In this document: one piece after another, positions 12,413 to 24,100 of the stretch | How the letters are laid out: each line of letters begins with the position of its first letter | Position numbering within the stretch: the stretch's first letter is position 1 | From: Odobenus rosmarus divergens | Lineage: Eukaryota > Chordata > Mammalia > Carnivora > Odobenidae | NCBI RefSeq assembly: GCF_000321225.1 | Contig: NW_004450277.1 | Coordinates: 2,410,234 to 2,474,233, forward strand | DNA: 64,000 nucleotides | Direction: 5' to 3' | Notes under the pieces: model-generated | Database searches by the model: none | Told to the model about the DNA's origin: nothing | Seen by the model: the letters and a program-made list of their open reading frames with translations, nothing else | Translations under genes and position numbers: made by a program

Positions 12413-12609
12413 TTTTTCTTCTTTTTTAAAAGATTTTATTTAATTATTTGAGAGAGAGAGAGAGAGAGAACATTAGTGGGGGAAGAAGCAGAGGGAGAAG
12501 CAGACTCCCCGTGGAGCAGGGAGCCCAATGTAGGACTCGATCCCAGGACCCCAGGATCATGACCTGAGCCAAAGGCAGATGCTTAACCGACTGAGCCACC
12601 CAGTGGCCC
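12413..12609 (-). mobile_element. CAN-SINE, full length, antisense, inside MER5A
   Basis: GAGAGAGAG body, ending GAGCCACCCAGTGGCCCC. Target copies CTAGAGCAGGGTCT are on both sides. Confidence 0.94.
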
Positions 12610-12697
12610 CTAGAGCAGGGTCTAAGACTGTATTTCTAGCAAGTTTCCAGGTAATGCTGATGTTATTGGTCTAGGGACCACACTTTGAGAACCACTG
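12610..12697. mobile_element. MER5A-type hAT MITE, right half
   Basis: Ends with the inverted repeat TTTGAGAACCACTG. Together with the left half it gives an almost full-length element of about 190 bp. Confidence 0.85.
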
Positions 12698-12737
12698 GTC
12701 TAGCCAGTCCTTCTGTCCTGGGATGAAAATTTTAGGG

Positions 12738-12937
12738 GAGGGGTGTAGCTACCCAGTGTCAATGGCTCAGTTGGTTAAGCGTCTGCCTTCAGCTCAGGTC
12801 ATGATCCTGGGGTCCTGGGATCAAGCCCCACATCAGGCTCCCTGCTCAGTGGCAAACCTGCTTCTCCCTCTTCCTTTCCCTCTGTGATCTTTCTTGCTCT
12901 CTCTCAAATAAAGAAATAAAATCTTTTAAAAAAAAAA
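12738..12937 (+). mobile_element. CAN-SINE, sense, altered 5' end
   Basis: The head is mutated (ACCCAGTGTCAATGGCTCAG), followed by a normal body and the tail AATAAAATCTTTTAAA. Confidence 0.9.
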
Positions 12938-13172
12938 GGAGGCGGATTTGAACCCTAGTCTGACTCCAAAGCTCAAATTCATTCTACCACATCAGCAGGA
13001 AGCATTAAAGGCCATGCAAGCTCTGGGAGGCAAAGGACTAAAGCTTCTCTTTCTGTCTTTACCCTCCCTCCCCGCTTTTTTTTTCTTTCCCTCCTTTCCT
13101 TCTTGATTTTATAACAGTAGTGTTACACTAAAGCTTTTCTGAGTCAAATGTACTGTCAAGATGTTCAGGTTT

Positions 13173-13372
13173 GGGGGCACTTGGGTGGCTCAGTCCGTTA
13201 TGTGTCGACCCTTGGTTTTGGCTCAGGTCACGATCTCAGGGTCGTAAGATGGAGCCCCACGTTGGGCTTCACACTCAGCCCGGAGCCCGCACTTGTCCCT
13301 CTCCCTCCCCCACTCATGCTCGTGCTCTCTCTCTCTAAAATAAATAAATAAAATCTTAAAAAGAAAAAAAAA
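13173..13372 (+). mobile_element. CAN-SINE, older subtype, sense
   Basis: Has TGTGTCGACCCTTGGTTTTG in place of the usual GCGTCTGCCTTCGG. Flanks are ATGTTCAGGTTTGG and ACGTTCAGGGTTGG. Confidence 0.9.
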
Positions 13373-13639
13373 ACGTTCAGGGTTGGATCTAGGGGAGTGA
13401 TAATGAAAAGAAATGGTAAGGAGCTGGTTCCAGAGGGGCCATGGGAGAGAAGTGGGACTACCAGCTAGAAGAATGGAGGACTCCAAGGTTATGGGTCCAG
13501 ACCAGCCCTGGGGAATCATCGTGGCCTCGTTAGGGACAAAGTATCCAGGATCAATTCACGTAGTTGGTATGAAGGAAGCTCAACTGTTTAGGTTGAAACA
13601 TTTTTTACAAAAATAATAGGTGTACTTCGCAATCTGGGG

Positions 13640-14060
13640 GGCAGGGAAGACGGCTGTTTTTAATTTTCACCATTTTCAGTTCTGTTTGAACATGCAATTA
13701 TGCACCTTTCATGTATTATCTCTATAAATAGAGCACACTAATTTATGTTCATACTGAAAAATTTAGAAACTACAAATAAGCAAAAGAAAAAATTAAAAAC
13801 CTGTAATTCTGTGTAAACATTTTTTCCAAGAGTAGGTTCACTTTGATGTTTTGCAAACTGATTTTTTTGCCTATATATCATGACCATGATCCCTTTCATA
13901 ATACTGTCTTCTTCAGTGTCAACATCAGTGGCTGTATGCTATTCCATTCTATACCTATACCATAATATATATAACTGATCCCCTATTGCCTAATTCTAAG
14001 TTGTTCTCAATTAGTTGCTATTATAAATCTTAGTTTATTTTTAGACTATTACCTTCTGGT
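13640..14060. repeat. Old L1-type fragment
   Basis: AT-rich block with GTTCTCAATTAGTTGCTATT followed by ATAAATCTTAG, the pattern of a diverged L1 (antisense ORF2/3' region). Confidence 0.5.
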
Positions 14061-14157
14061 CATCATAGGATCACCATGGTTCAAGTAAAGCCCAATTTGG
14101 AAAAATGTTTAAAGATTCTTCCTACTTTAAAACAGAGTAAGAAATAAAATATTATTG

Positions 14158-14308
14158 GAGTGCCTGGGTGGCTCAGTCAGTTAAGCGTCTGCCTTCAGCT
14201 CGGGTCATGATTCTAGGGTCCTGGGATCACATCCCACATTGGACTCCCTCCCCCGCACCCCACCCCCAGCTTATGCTCTCTCTCACTCTCAAATAAAAAT
14301 CTTTAAAA
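14158..14308 (+). mobile_element. CAN-SINE, sense, body shortened
   Basis: GTGCCTGGGTGGCTCAGTCA head with a deleted CT body. Flanks are AAATAAAATATTATTG and AAAGAAAATATTATTG. Confidence 0.92.
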
Positions 14309-14639
14309 GAAAATATTATTGATGTCTCAGTGGGGGTTAGCTTGTGTAATACTTCCTAGTTTTATTTAAGTTCTGTTAAAACCTTTCCAATTTTATGGAA
14401 TTTTATGGAATGTGGATTATCTCTTAAACAAACAAAAACCCTTTCTAGTTGGGAGTTAGATGACCAAGGCTCCAAATGTTGCCCTGTGACCCCATGCAAA
14501 TGTAACCCTTGGTGTGTCCTTCTCAGACCTGGTGTAACAACTCCCAACTCTGAGGGTGTCCTGAGCTTCAGATGAAATGATGCACGTGAAGGAATGAATG
14601 CTGGAAACTATCCTACTGTTCTTGATTCATAATCATCAA

Positions 14640-15165
14640 TGCGGGAAACAACCCATTTCCTTGGTCAGCAGTAAATGGACAAAAATAAAACACCTGGATG
14701 TATCCATACCATGAAATACAAGCCAGGTGTAAAAAGGAAAAAACTCCTGATATGTCAGTAACATAGATGAACCTGAAAAACATTATGCTATGTGGAAGAA
14801 GCAGGGCACAAAAGGGTTCATATTGAATGATTCTATTTACATTCTGGAAAAGGCGAAACATGAAGACAGCAATCAGGTCGGTGGTTGCCTGAACGAGGGG
14901 TAAGGGGAAGGGACTGCCTATAAAGAACATGGGGGAACTTTTTGGGGTGATGGAAATATTCTATACCTTGACTATGGTAATGGTTACATGACTATAAAAA
15001 TTTATCAAAATTCATTCAGCTGCACATATAAAGAGTGAGTTTTTTAAGATTTTATTTGAGAGAGTGTGAGAGTAAGAGCACAAGTGGGGGGATTGAGCCA
15101 CCCTGGTGCCCCCAAAATAGTTTTACTGCATGTAAGTTATGTCTTAATAAACTTGACTCCCCTCA
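14640..15165 (+). repeat. L1M-type 3' end, sense, interrupted by a SINE remnant
   Basis: GGTTGCCTGAACGAGGGGTA, GGGGTGATGGAAATATTCTA and, after the remnant, ATGTCTTAATAAACTTGACT: the usual order of an old L1 3' UTR. Confidence 0.7.
15039..15114 (-). mobile_element. CAN-SINE remnant, antisense, large internal deletion
   Basis: AAGATTTTATTTGAGAGAG joins almost directly to GATTGAGCCACCCTGGTGCC; most of the middle is missing. Confidence 0.85.
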
Positions 15166-15784
15166 AAACACACACACACACACCTATAGTGTCATCCAAA
15201 TACAAGGTACCATCCATCAGACATTACCTATAATGCTTTTCACAGAAATTCTGAAATACCTTTGTGAAATTTAATAAATGCAAAAAAAAATGCAATCCAG
15301 AAAAGACCAAATATGCCTCAGGAAGATATCTGTTGTTGGGTTATCTGTCTTTTGGGAAGGCCATTTCTACACACTCCAGCAAATGCTCATGTGTGAGGCA
15401 GCTGGTCCCAATGAGAAGCAGCTGACCACTTGGGACTGTTTGGGGATTTTCCTTGTCACCACCAGCTTGTTTTTGTTTTCTTTAAATCACCAGAGTAAAA
15501 AGAAACTGTGTCAGAAACAAACAGTGAATGTTTTCCACACCAGGACAGCCCTTTTTCCTCCAGGGAAAAATACAGGTATTTCTGGTTGATCTTCTCTTGG
15601 CTTGACCATTGTCATCTTAACGAACACTATGCTCCAAAAGCAAATAAAATACAAAATAAGAATAACCTGCAGCCAAAAACTAGGTTAACGGACAGCAGAT
15701 TTCTAAGCAGAATAGGAACAAGAGTGAATCGATGGAAAGATGAAGTACTCACAGTAAGGAAGACTCTGCTCAAATCCCCCAGCA

Positions 15785-15984
15785 TTTTTTTTTTTTAAGA
15801 TTGTATTTATTTATTTGACAGAGAGAGACACAGTGAGAGAGGGGACACAAGCAGGGGGAGTGGGAGAGGGACAAGCAGGCTTCCCACCGAGCAGGGAGCC
15901 CGATGCGGGGCTCGATCCCAGGACCCTGGGACCATGACCTGAGCCAAAGGCAGACACGTAACGACTGAGCCACCCAGGCGCCCC
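15785..15984 (-). mobile_element. CAN-SINE, full length, antisense
   Basis: Young-looking copy ending GAGCCACCCAGGCGCCCC. Perfect flanks CAAATCCCCCAGCAT. Confidence 0.95.
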
Positions 15985-16640
15985 AAATCCCCCAGCATTG
16001 CTGCAAAATCCCTACCTAACAGTCTACAGGCCCTGATCAATGCCCCTGATTTCAATAGATTTAATTTGTGACAAGATCCCAATACAAGAAAGTGACTGCA
16101 GGAGTTCCTGGAGTTCATAATAAAATCTGAACTAGAGCAAATGGGAGTGAGGATATACTCTCCACTTGCATGGAAATAGAGGTGCTGAAAAGACAAAACT
16201 GTCAGTTACCTGTGCACGCAGCTTATCTCCCCACTCCCATAGGAACCAGCGGAGCTCTGGCCCACAGGAGGCGCTCCAAGAGCGTCCTCGGAATCACGGA
16301 GCAAGGAGCTCGGCAGCTGGTGGAAGATGGCCCTTGGAAGATGGGTGCCCAGCCTGGCTGGCTGCCTTATATCTACGATCTCTGTTAAAACTAACCAACA
16401 ATCAAACTAACTTCCCCAGATCTACTCTTCTAAAGCTAGGTAGGTTCATTAACAGTTCTGCCATGGAGGATCTACACAGCCTCACTTCAACTGACGGGAC
16501 CTGTGACCAGGTGGGGGTGCGGGGGAGTGTAGCTGACTGATGATATGGTTACTGAGCTGAAAAACAAGTCTTATCAGGAAGCTCACAGGCTGGTGCGGAA
16601 GAAAATCCTGGAAACAAATGGTGATAATAATTTGATCATG
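15985..16640. other. Intergenic unique sequence
   Basis: No exon or repeat family recognised. Confidence 0.5.
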
Positions 16641-16830
16641 AATAGCTCACCGTTAGTTGAGCAGGCATTGTGATCTGCCCAATAGCCCTGTGAGGCATGA
16701 ATATACCCATTTCACAAAGGAGGATACTAAGGTTCTGAGAAGTCAGGAGCTTGCCTGAGGTCACACCGTTGGAAAGCCGAGGAGCTAGGACTGGAACCAA
16801 GCATTCTGACTTGAGCCTACACGCCTGGCT
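16640..16830 (-). repeat. MIR, antisense
   Basis: CCCATTTCACAAAGGAGGAT, CTTGCCTGAGGTCACACCGT and AGGACTGGAACCAAGC, the reverse of the MIR core. Confidence 0.8.
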
Positions 16831-17850
16831 TCTGTAGCAGATGTATTAATGAAGACCAGAGATCTCCTTATTATGGCCTGGACATGTCAGGGGAGGCCCT
16901 CAGAGGTGCCCTAGCTGCTACATCTCGAAGCATGGGCAAGCACTGTAGGCCCAAGGGGAGAAGAGGCAGATGGCCTCATGGCTTGGCAGCTGTCAGCAGT
17001 CTGGTAGGACCAGACACTCCTGTATAGGATACATGCCAAGACGCAAGGCAGATGGAGGGATACAAGGTATAAGCAGGGCCAAACTGTGGGGGTTGGGTGT
17101 GCTAAGAGGTTTGGGCTTTACCCTGGATACCATGCAGAATCATGAGTGTTTGGATCTGTCTGCTGACATGAGACTTGCCCATACAAGGCTCACACAGGAA
17201 ACAGGTCAGATTGCAGAAGCTATGAGGTTGAAGACTGGGGTGGGACCAACAGGAAGCCACTGTTGTGATCCAGGCAGGGCAGGGAGACCTCACTTGGGCA
17301 GGGCAAGGAGCTCCTTGGTCAGACTCTGTCCAGTGGCTAGCTGGGTGCAATTCTTATGGATTATCCTGAGATCAGCACTGGATGGCTTGCCAGGCTGAAT
17401 CCATTTCAGGTCTCTCAGGATCCCTTCTGAACTAAAGCAGGATACCCATGGCTCACAGGGTAGCACTGACCTCTGGCCAGAGATCAGTTTGTCTCTAGGA
17501 CTCCATTTCCCTATTTATAATAGGAGTGGATGTAACTAGATTGCATTTTGGGAGTCTTCCTGTTCTGACATTGTGAATTCTTTTTACCTTAGATCTCCAT
17601 GGTAGGCACAAGGCCCTCAGAAACCTCACAGACACATTTGGACACTGTCCAAAGGCACCAATTTGCTCTTCTTTGGTGTTTGTAGATTAATTTGGTAATC
17701 CTGCATACATTGAAACAATCTCTATGTAAGTCAGTTGGGCACTGTGTTAGTTAAGGTTGTGTACTGACTGGCCTGCTATGTCCAAATATTTGGTCAGACA
17801 TTATTCTCAATGTTTCTGTGAAAGTGGTATTTTGGGGGATGAGATTAACA
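16831..17850. other. Intergenic sequence, mainly unique
   Basis: Parts of 17080-17360 resemble an old LINE-like repeat (GGGCTTTACCCTGGATACCA, GTGATCCAGGCAGGGC). No exon. Confidence 0.45.
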
Positions 17851-17890
17851 TTTAAATTGATGGGGACAAAAAAAAAAAGATTAAATTGAT

Positions 17891-18078
17891 GGGGACACCT
17901 GGGTGGCTCAGTCGGTTGAGCGGCTGCCTTCGGCTCAGGTCGTGATTCTGGGGTCCTGGGGTCAAGTCCGGCATCGGGCTCCATGCTCAGTAGGGAGCCT
18001 GCTTCTCCCTCTCCCTCTGCCCCTCTTCTCTCCCCGCTGCTTATGCTGGCTCTCTCTCTGACAAATAAAATCTTAAAA
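17891..18078 (+). mobile_element. CAN-SINE, full length, sense
   Basis: First full SINE in a serial-insertion site. Target-like copies TTAAATTGATGGGGAC lie at 17852 and 17881. Confidence 0.93.
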
Positions 18079-18090
18079 TTTAAATTGGTG

Positions 18091-18279
18091 AGGGGCGCCT
18101 GGGTGGCTCAGTTGGTTAAGCGACTGCCTTCGGCTCAGGTCATGATCCCAGGGTCCCGGGATCGAGCCCCGCATCGGGCTCCCTGCTCGGCCAGAAGCCT
18201 GCTTCTCCCTCTCCCACTCCCCCTGCTTGTGTTCCCTCTCATGCTGTCTCTATTAAATAAATAAAATCTTAAAAAAAAA
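18091..18279 (+). mobile_element. CAN-SINE, full length, sense
   Basis: Follows the previous copy by 12 bases. Target copies TTTAAATTGGTGA are at 18079 and 18280. Confidence 0.95.
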
Positions 18280-18489
18280 TTTAAATTGGTGAACCTTTAT
18301 ATCAGAATAAAACAGATTCCCTCCATAATGTGGGTGGGCCTCATCCAATTAGTTGACGATCTTAATAGAACAAAGACTGATTCCCCTACCTCCCCGAGCA
18401 AGAAGAAATTCTTCTAGGGGACTGCCTTTGGACCCAACTCTTCCCTGGGTCTCCAGCCTGACAGCCTTTCCTGCAAATTTTATTTATTT

Positions 18490-18601
18490 ATTAATTTAAG
18501 TTTATTTTTTTTAGTAATCTCTACACTCAATGTGGGGCTTGAACTCATGACCTGGAGATCAAGAGTTGCATGCTCTTTTGACTGAGCCAGCCAGACACCC
18601 C
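18490..18601 (-). mobile_element. Short-type tRNA SINE, antisense
   Basis: TAATCTCTACACTCAATGTG to GACTGAGCCAGCCAGACACC. Confidence 0.88.
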
Positions 18602-18625
18602 TATCCTACAGTTTTGTTTTGTTTT

Positions 18626-18841
18626 TGTTTTTTTTTTAAGATTTTACTTATTGATGTGAAAGAAAAAGCATGCATGCCTGTGTGGGAGCAGGGGGAGGGG
18701 CTGAGAGAGAGGGAGAGGGAGAGAATCCTCAAGCCAATTCCCTGTTGAGTGCACAGCCTGCTAGATCTCATGACCCTGAGATCATGACCTGAGCTGAAAT
18801 CAAGAGTTGGACACTTAACTGACTGAGCCACCCAGGCACCC
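18626..18841 (-). mobile_element. CAN-SINE, older subtype, antisense
   Basis: Diverged body (AAAGCATGCATGCCTGTGTG) and end GAGCCACCCAGGCACCC. Confidence 0.9.
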
Positions 18842-19023
18842 TAATTCTGCAGATTTTTGATTTATCAAGTCTCCACAATCATGTGAGCCCATCCTTGAAA
18901 ATCAATCAATCTCTCTATGGTTCTGTGAATAGGCTACAGCCACAGAAAGAATGTGCTTTTATGTACTCATGTGGAAAGTTCTCCACGATATATTAAGGAT
19001 AGTATATACAGTGTATAATAATA

Positions 19024-19205
19024 GGGCGCCTGGGTGGCTCAGTTGGTTAAGCAACTGCCTTCGGCTCAGGTCATGATCCTGGAGTCCCAGGGTCGAGTCC
19101 CGCATCGGGCTCCCTGCTTGGCGGGGAGTCTGCTTCTCCCTCTGCCTCTCCCCCCTCTCATGTGCTCTCTCTCTCTCATTCTCTCTCTCAGATAAATAAA
19201 ATCTT
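19024..19205 (+). mobile_element. CAN-SINE, sense, with a second SINE inserted in its tail
   Basis: Complete head and body. The tail GATAAATAAAATCTT is interrupted and repeated at 19402-19416, where the A-tail finishes (to 19429). Confidence 0.94.
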
Positions 19206-19399
19206 TTTTTTTTTTTAAGATTTTATTTATTTATTTTAGAGAGAGAGAGTGAGAAAGAGCATGAGAGGGGAGATGGTCAGAGGGAGAAGCAGACTCCCCA
19301 TTGAGCAGGGAGCCCGATGTGGGACTCGATCCCGGGACTCCAGGATCATGACCTGAGCCGAAGGCAGTTGCTTAACCAACTGAGCCACCCAGGCGCCCT
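19206..19399 (-). mobile_element. CAN-SINE, antisense, nested in the tail of the preceding SINE
   Basis: Starts with a T-run and AAGATTTTATTTATTT and ends GAGCCACCCAGGCGCCCT. It is bracketed by GATAAATAAAATCTTT. Confidence 0.94.
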
Positions 19400-19609
19400 C
19401 GGATAAATAAAATCTTTAAAAAAAAAAAATAATAATCTGTGTAAACACCAAAACGAGTAAAAATTTAAATTCCTATTGCTTATATGTGGGGGGAAAACCC
19501 TCCGGAAGGATATTTAAGGAACAAATAGCAGGGGTTATCTGTTGGAGGAGGACAGTAGGGAAACCGAGTAAATGGGAGGTAAAGTAGAAGGATCTTTTTG
19601 CTTTATTCC

Positions 19610-20150
19610 TTTTTATATTCTGATAAATGCACATATTCTTTGACCCAGCAATTCCACACCCATATATTTACTTTATAAATATACTTCCACACATGCAAAA
19701 TGACATACATACAAAAATATTCAGATGCAGCATTTATATGAGAAAAAGAATGGAACCAACCTAAACACCTACCAGTAGGAAACCAGTTAAAAAAAATCAT
19801 CCATTTGAAGAAACATGGTGCATCTGTTACAAAGAATGAGGCTGCTCTGTTTTTTTGTTAGTTTTTCCCTTTCTCTGTTCAGATGTGGAATGACTTCCAA
19901 GTGAAGTAGAAAAAAAGCAAGACACAGGATGCTGTGTGTACACTACGCTACCACTTGTGTGGGAAGAAAATCAAACTCCATGCCTATGTATTTGCAAATG
20001 CAAAAATATGTCTGGAAGACCTAAACTATAATGATGGTTACCTGGGGAAAGGAACTAGGTAACTGGGGAATGGGGGTGCGAAGGAATTACTTTACAATGT
20101 ACCTTTTGAACCATGGGCATGTATTATCTATTCAAAATTTTAAAAAAATT
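19610..20150 (+). repeat. Second L1M-type 3' fragment
   Basis: Resembles the previous fragment: GGTTACCTGGGGAAAGGAAC and ACCTTTTGAACCATGGGCAT near its end. Confidence 0.6.
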
Positions 20151-20404
20151 CCTGAGGAGGAAAAATCACATGCTAGGTGGGGGCCTAAAGTCATCAGAAC
20201 ATGAAGCACTTATACTTTTCATGATGTTTTTAACCCGAGTCTCCCCTGAACTGCTCTTACAAATTCCACCTTTGGACCACAGCTAGTTTCACTGAAGACT
20301 CAGGGCCTTCAACAAAACCAGGAAAATAACTGTTGAAGATTAGAGCACTAGCACTCTGCAAGGCAGATGACTCTTTCATCCATGCATAGAGACAACTGGA
20401 TTCA

Positions 20405-21047
20405 GACCTTTTCTTTGAACCTTTTTTTATTCATCATCTAACCAACAGAGAAGGTCAGCCTGAACCAAAACAAGCTAAAATAGCCCCATTACAACACAAC
20501 AGGGCACAACCGGAAATGAGGACAGAGGTTGGCCTCAGTTCTTTTCAGAGCAGACCAAGCAAGTATTTATACACAGGTGCCCCATTAAAAACCAATTAGC
20601 AATGCACCACCACCACCACAAATGCAGAGTGTGTAGCAAAATCGCTGGGGGCTCCCCACGTGTGTCAGCCATAAATAAGCCCTTGCTTTTTTGAGGGGAG
20701 GGTGATCAGCGTGCATCTTGAGTGATGGCACCATCTGTTTACTCTGGAACTTTGATGGGGAGGTAACCATTTACTTCCTCCCCTGAATTTGAGATGCAGT
20801 AATAGCCTGTCTGAATACCTAAAAAGTGTCCTAGGAGATAGGTGCTGGAGGTTCCCTTAACAAAGAATTCACAGAGTAATCGTATAGGGCTCTTTAAGTA
20901 CTTAATCCTGTTGTTTTCCAGAAACCTTTGCACCTGGGCTCCCAAGAAGCAAGCAGGGCCCTTATCAGCACCCCACAGCCCTGTGAGTGAGGTGCCTCTC
21001 AGAGCAGCCACCCATGGAAGAGAAGGGGGCAGGGAAGGGGCCAGAAA
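20405..21047 (-). other. COMMD7: COMMD7 3' UTR (predicted)
   Basis: Runs from the stop codon to just past the only AATAAA on the minus strand in this stretch. The length is about 640 nt and it carries no SINE. The exact cleavage point is inferred. Confidence 0.75.
20426..20431 (-). promoter_or_regulatory. COMMD7: COMMD7 polyadenylation signal AATAAA
   Basis: TTTATT on the plus strand. It is the only canonical signal (and there is no ATTAAA) between the stop codon and this point. Cleavage would be expected near 20,396-20,416. Confidence 0.75.
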
Positions 21048-21124
21048 TCAGCTCAAACACTCCATGCTGGTTCTGACTCGCTCCATCTCGTGCAGGAAGC
21101 TGTAGAACTGAGGCAAGGTTAATT
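21048..21124 (-). CDS. COMMD7: COMMD7 coding exon 9 with stop codon (residues 176-200)
   Basis: Completes Glu176, then LTLPQFYSFLHEMERVRTSM and ECLS, and ends in TGA at 21050-21048. The acceptor is CCCCAG|AAT. The 3' UTR continues to lower coordinates. Confidence 0.96.
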
Positions 21125-24100
21125 CTGGGGAGAGAAAATTCAGCTTCAGGTAAATGTTTCCAACTCCACAGAATCATCTAAGAAAATGAATTTCCACCCA
21201 GAGATTTTTTTTTTTCTTTTTCGACTTAGTACATCTAAGCAGCTCTTGATGGGTAATTGACCATAATAAAGAACTGAGAGCCTTGAACACAGAAAGGTTC
21301 TCGGCTCCATACAAAAGTAGAGAATTTAAAAATGGCATAACTCCACAGCACAAAGAGATGAAAGGGCATTATTCAGAATGTTCAGCATGACTTTTGCAGC
21401 AAGAGCTGCTTGCTCTTCAATCTTTGCCATCCCTTCTCCCTGCGCTTTCCTTTTTTCAAAGAGGCTCTTCAACTGTGGGGTCTCCAACCTGCTGATGGCT
21501 TATTACTTACGAGAGGAGAAGCAGTGGAATGGCTACTCCACAGCTCAGGTATGACTTTTTTTTCTAGAAGAAATGATCTGTGGTGCTTCACGAGCCCCCT
21601 GACTGAGGAGAACATGGAAAAAGTGAAAAGGCTCAAATAGGAATTCAGACTCACCTATGTACAAATTTTCAGTTTGATTTCCTTTCTTAACCACCAACTT
21701 TAACTGATTAAAAAAAAGACAAAGGAAACAAAAGTTTAAATTAAAATGATGACAACAGGGCAAAGAAATTCTTGAAATCCTTACACTAAAACATCGAAGC
21801 ATCCAGCTTCTGACTTGAGAGTCAAACAGGAGCAATCTGGATCCACGATCACCAAAAACTTCTAACAATTCTCATGACTACAGAACAATCAAGCTTTTAA
21901 GAAAAATATCAGGATCCTATTAATCGGAGAGTCGGTGTGTTAGTGACCACGTTTTTGGCTGACAACACTGCTCTGAAGTACACAAGGCACTCCAGTGAAC
22001 AGCCACTTAAAAAAATCCAATGTCAATTTAATAATTTTTAACCAAGTCAAAAATCTACCCATTTTCACAGGAGACTTACTTGTAAAAAAATACTTCCCAC
22101 TTTCTCCAGTTCACTGCTCCCAGATGTTACTGTGACACAAAAGAGAAAAGTAGTAAGTGACAGGTTGACAACCGACCTACTCTGAACACCTCGATCTTGC
22201 AGGCTGTCCAGCAGAAGCCGTAAGGGACGAGTATGAGGACAGCAAAACGTGCTCTTCAGGAAGTCAACTTACTGAGAGCCATGGATAGAAACAGCTGCCA
22301 AATGCCAGCGCCAATATGGAGAAGCAGCTGCTGGCCCCAACAGTCCGTGAGGACCGAGGACTTGTCCTCCCCATGGAAACTATCTGAAAGCCTCTGCAAC
22401 CCCACCCTACATCCCCCACATGATCTGGGACTAGCTCTAACTAGTTACCTCCAAATTTCCACTCCATATCTATTAGCTGGTTAATCATCAGAGTCTGTCC
22501 TATGGCCCATCGAGCAAGGGTGGGAGCACTCTGTTTCCACTGAAATAAAACCAAAGAGCCAAAGTCATAACAATGGGGAAAAAGCCCCCTCTTTATTCTG
22601 CTCCCAACACAGCAATGCTTAGTATTTATACAGACAAGGGGAAGACTGCAGAACCAAGGGCCCAGCCTATATGTACAGATCTGGGAGATAGGGGCAGTAA
22701 AGAGGGGCAGGAGACGATATAAATGTTTTCTTTCATTCCAAGATTTAGTCCCAGTTTGGGACGAAAACCGCATGACAATTAAAGTCAGTCAAATCAGAGG
22801 CAAAACATCAGAGATGCACTAAACACTGCCGTTTAAACACTGTACGTATGTATGTCATTTGCATGAAAGCCATTAAGCTGGGGAAATGACACAGAACGAT
22901 TGATGGTTTTTCCTTAGGCGACATTTCTCATTTGTTTCTTTTCATGAAATAAAAGCAAACTTAATTAACCTTGATTAAGCGGAATTATGATACCTTTTCA
23001 GAAAAGTAAGTGGCTTTCTCCTCACTAAGACCTGTAAGAGAACAGAAGGAGACTTTAACATAATAAAGAGCCGCCAGGCCCATCACCCTGAGGAACCTTG
23101 GAAATGACCTACCAAGAGTTATGAAATCAGCCCGGACCTGATCTGCTGTGAGACTCTTCTTCAAGGCACCTGGGAAATGGGAGAAGTCAGTTAAAAAGGG
23201 CGTATCAGTTAAGCAATTGGCAGTAATTATCAACAGACACAACCAATATGAGAGAGGACAAAGGGGATACACAAAAGACATGGCTAGTTCCAGGAAAATC
23301 TCAATCCAGCTGTGGAAAAAGGGCACAGAGGAAGCAACTGGAGAACGGAACAGCATGCTTTGCTTCTTGTACAACAGAAGCGTCTACCCCTCTAGAAACT
23401 ATGAAAGAAGTTAGAGAGGGCGCCTGGGTGGCTCAGATGGTTAAGCGTCTGCCTTCGGCTCAGGTCATGATCCCAAGGTCCTGGGATCGAGTCCCGCATA
23501 GGGCTCCCTGCTCCTTGGGAGCCTGCTTCTCTCTCTCTCTCCCTCTCTCTCCCTCTGTCTCTCATGAATAAATAAATAAAATCTTTAAAAAAAAAAAAAA
23601 GGAAGTTAGAGAACAAGAATGACTTTAGGGACTTGGGCCTAAGAATAAGGCCACGGATTCCTGGGGCCAAGTCGGGGAGCTCAATGTCAGGCTGGGCGTA
23701 AGGGCAACAGCCTAGAGCTGCACTGTGCAATACAGAACCAGTAAAGATGTGGGGTCATTTAAATTTTATTTATTTTTCTCCTAGCACCCCCTTAAATTTT
23801 AATTAAAATTAAACAAAATTTAAAACTCTGTCCCTCAGTTGCACTCTTTCAAGTCCTCAATGGCCACATGGGTCTGGTGGCCACGGTACTGGACAGTGTA
23901 GATCAGAGACCATTTCCATCTATTTAGATAGTTCTATTGGACAGAGCTGCCATAGAAAATCAGCTTTCTGGAGGTAAACGAAGATGGACTAACAGTTGGC
24001 CGCTACAATCCACAAGTCACTTCCAAAGGGGCCAGGCAAAGCTTCCCCTCACAAGCCCTGAGAGCACTCCCCTGTGGGGGCTGCTCTGTTCTGCTTGCGA

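Larger units (their letters stand above)
18925..19610 (+). repeat. L1M-type 3' fragment, split by nested SINEs
   Basis: Left part has TCTCCACGATATATTAAGGA; it resumes after 19430 with CCGGAAGGATATTTAAGGAA, as in old L1 3' ends. Confidence 0.6.

Noticed and set aside
20739..21011. 90-codon minus-strand frame just downstream of the COMMD7 stop codon
   Set aside because: Lies inside the predicted 3' UTR; the gene already ends at TGA in the last COMM-domain exon.
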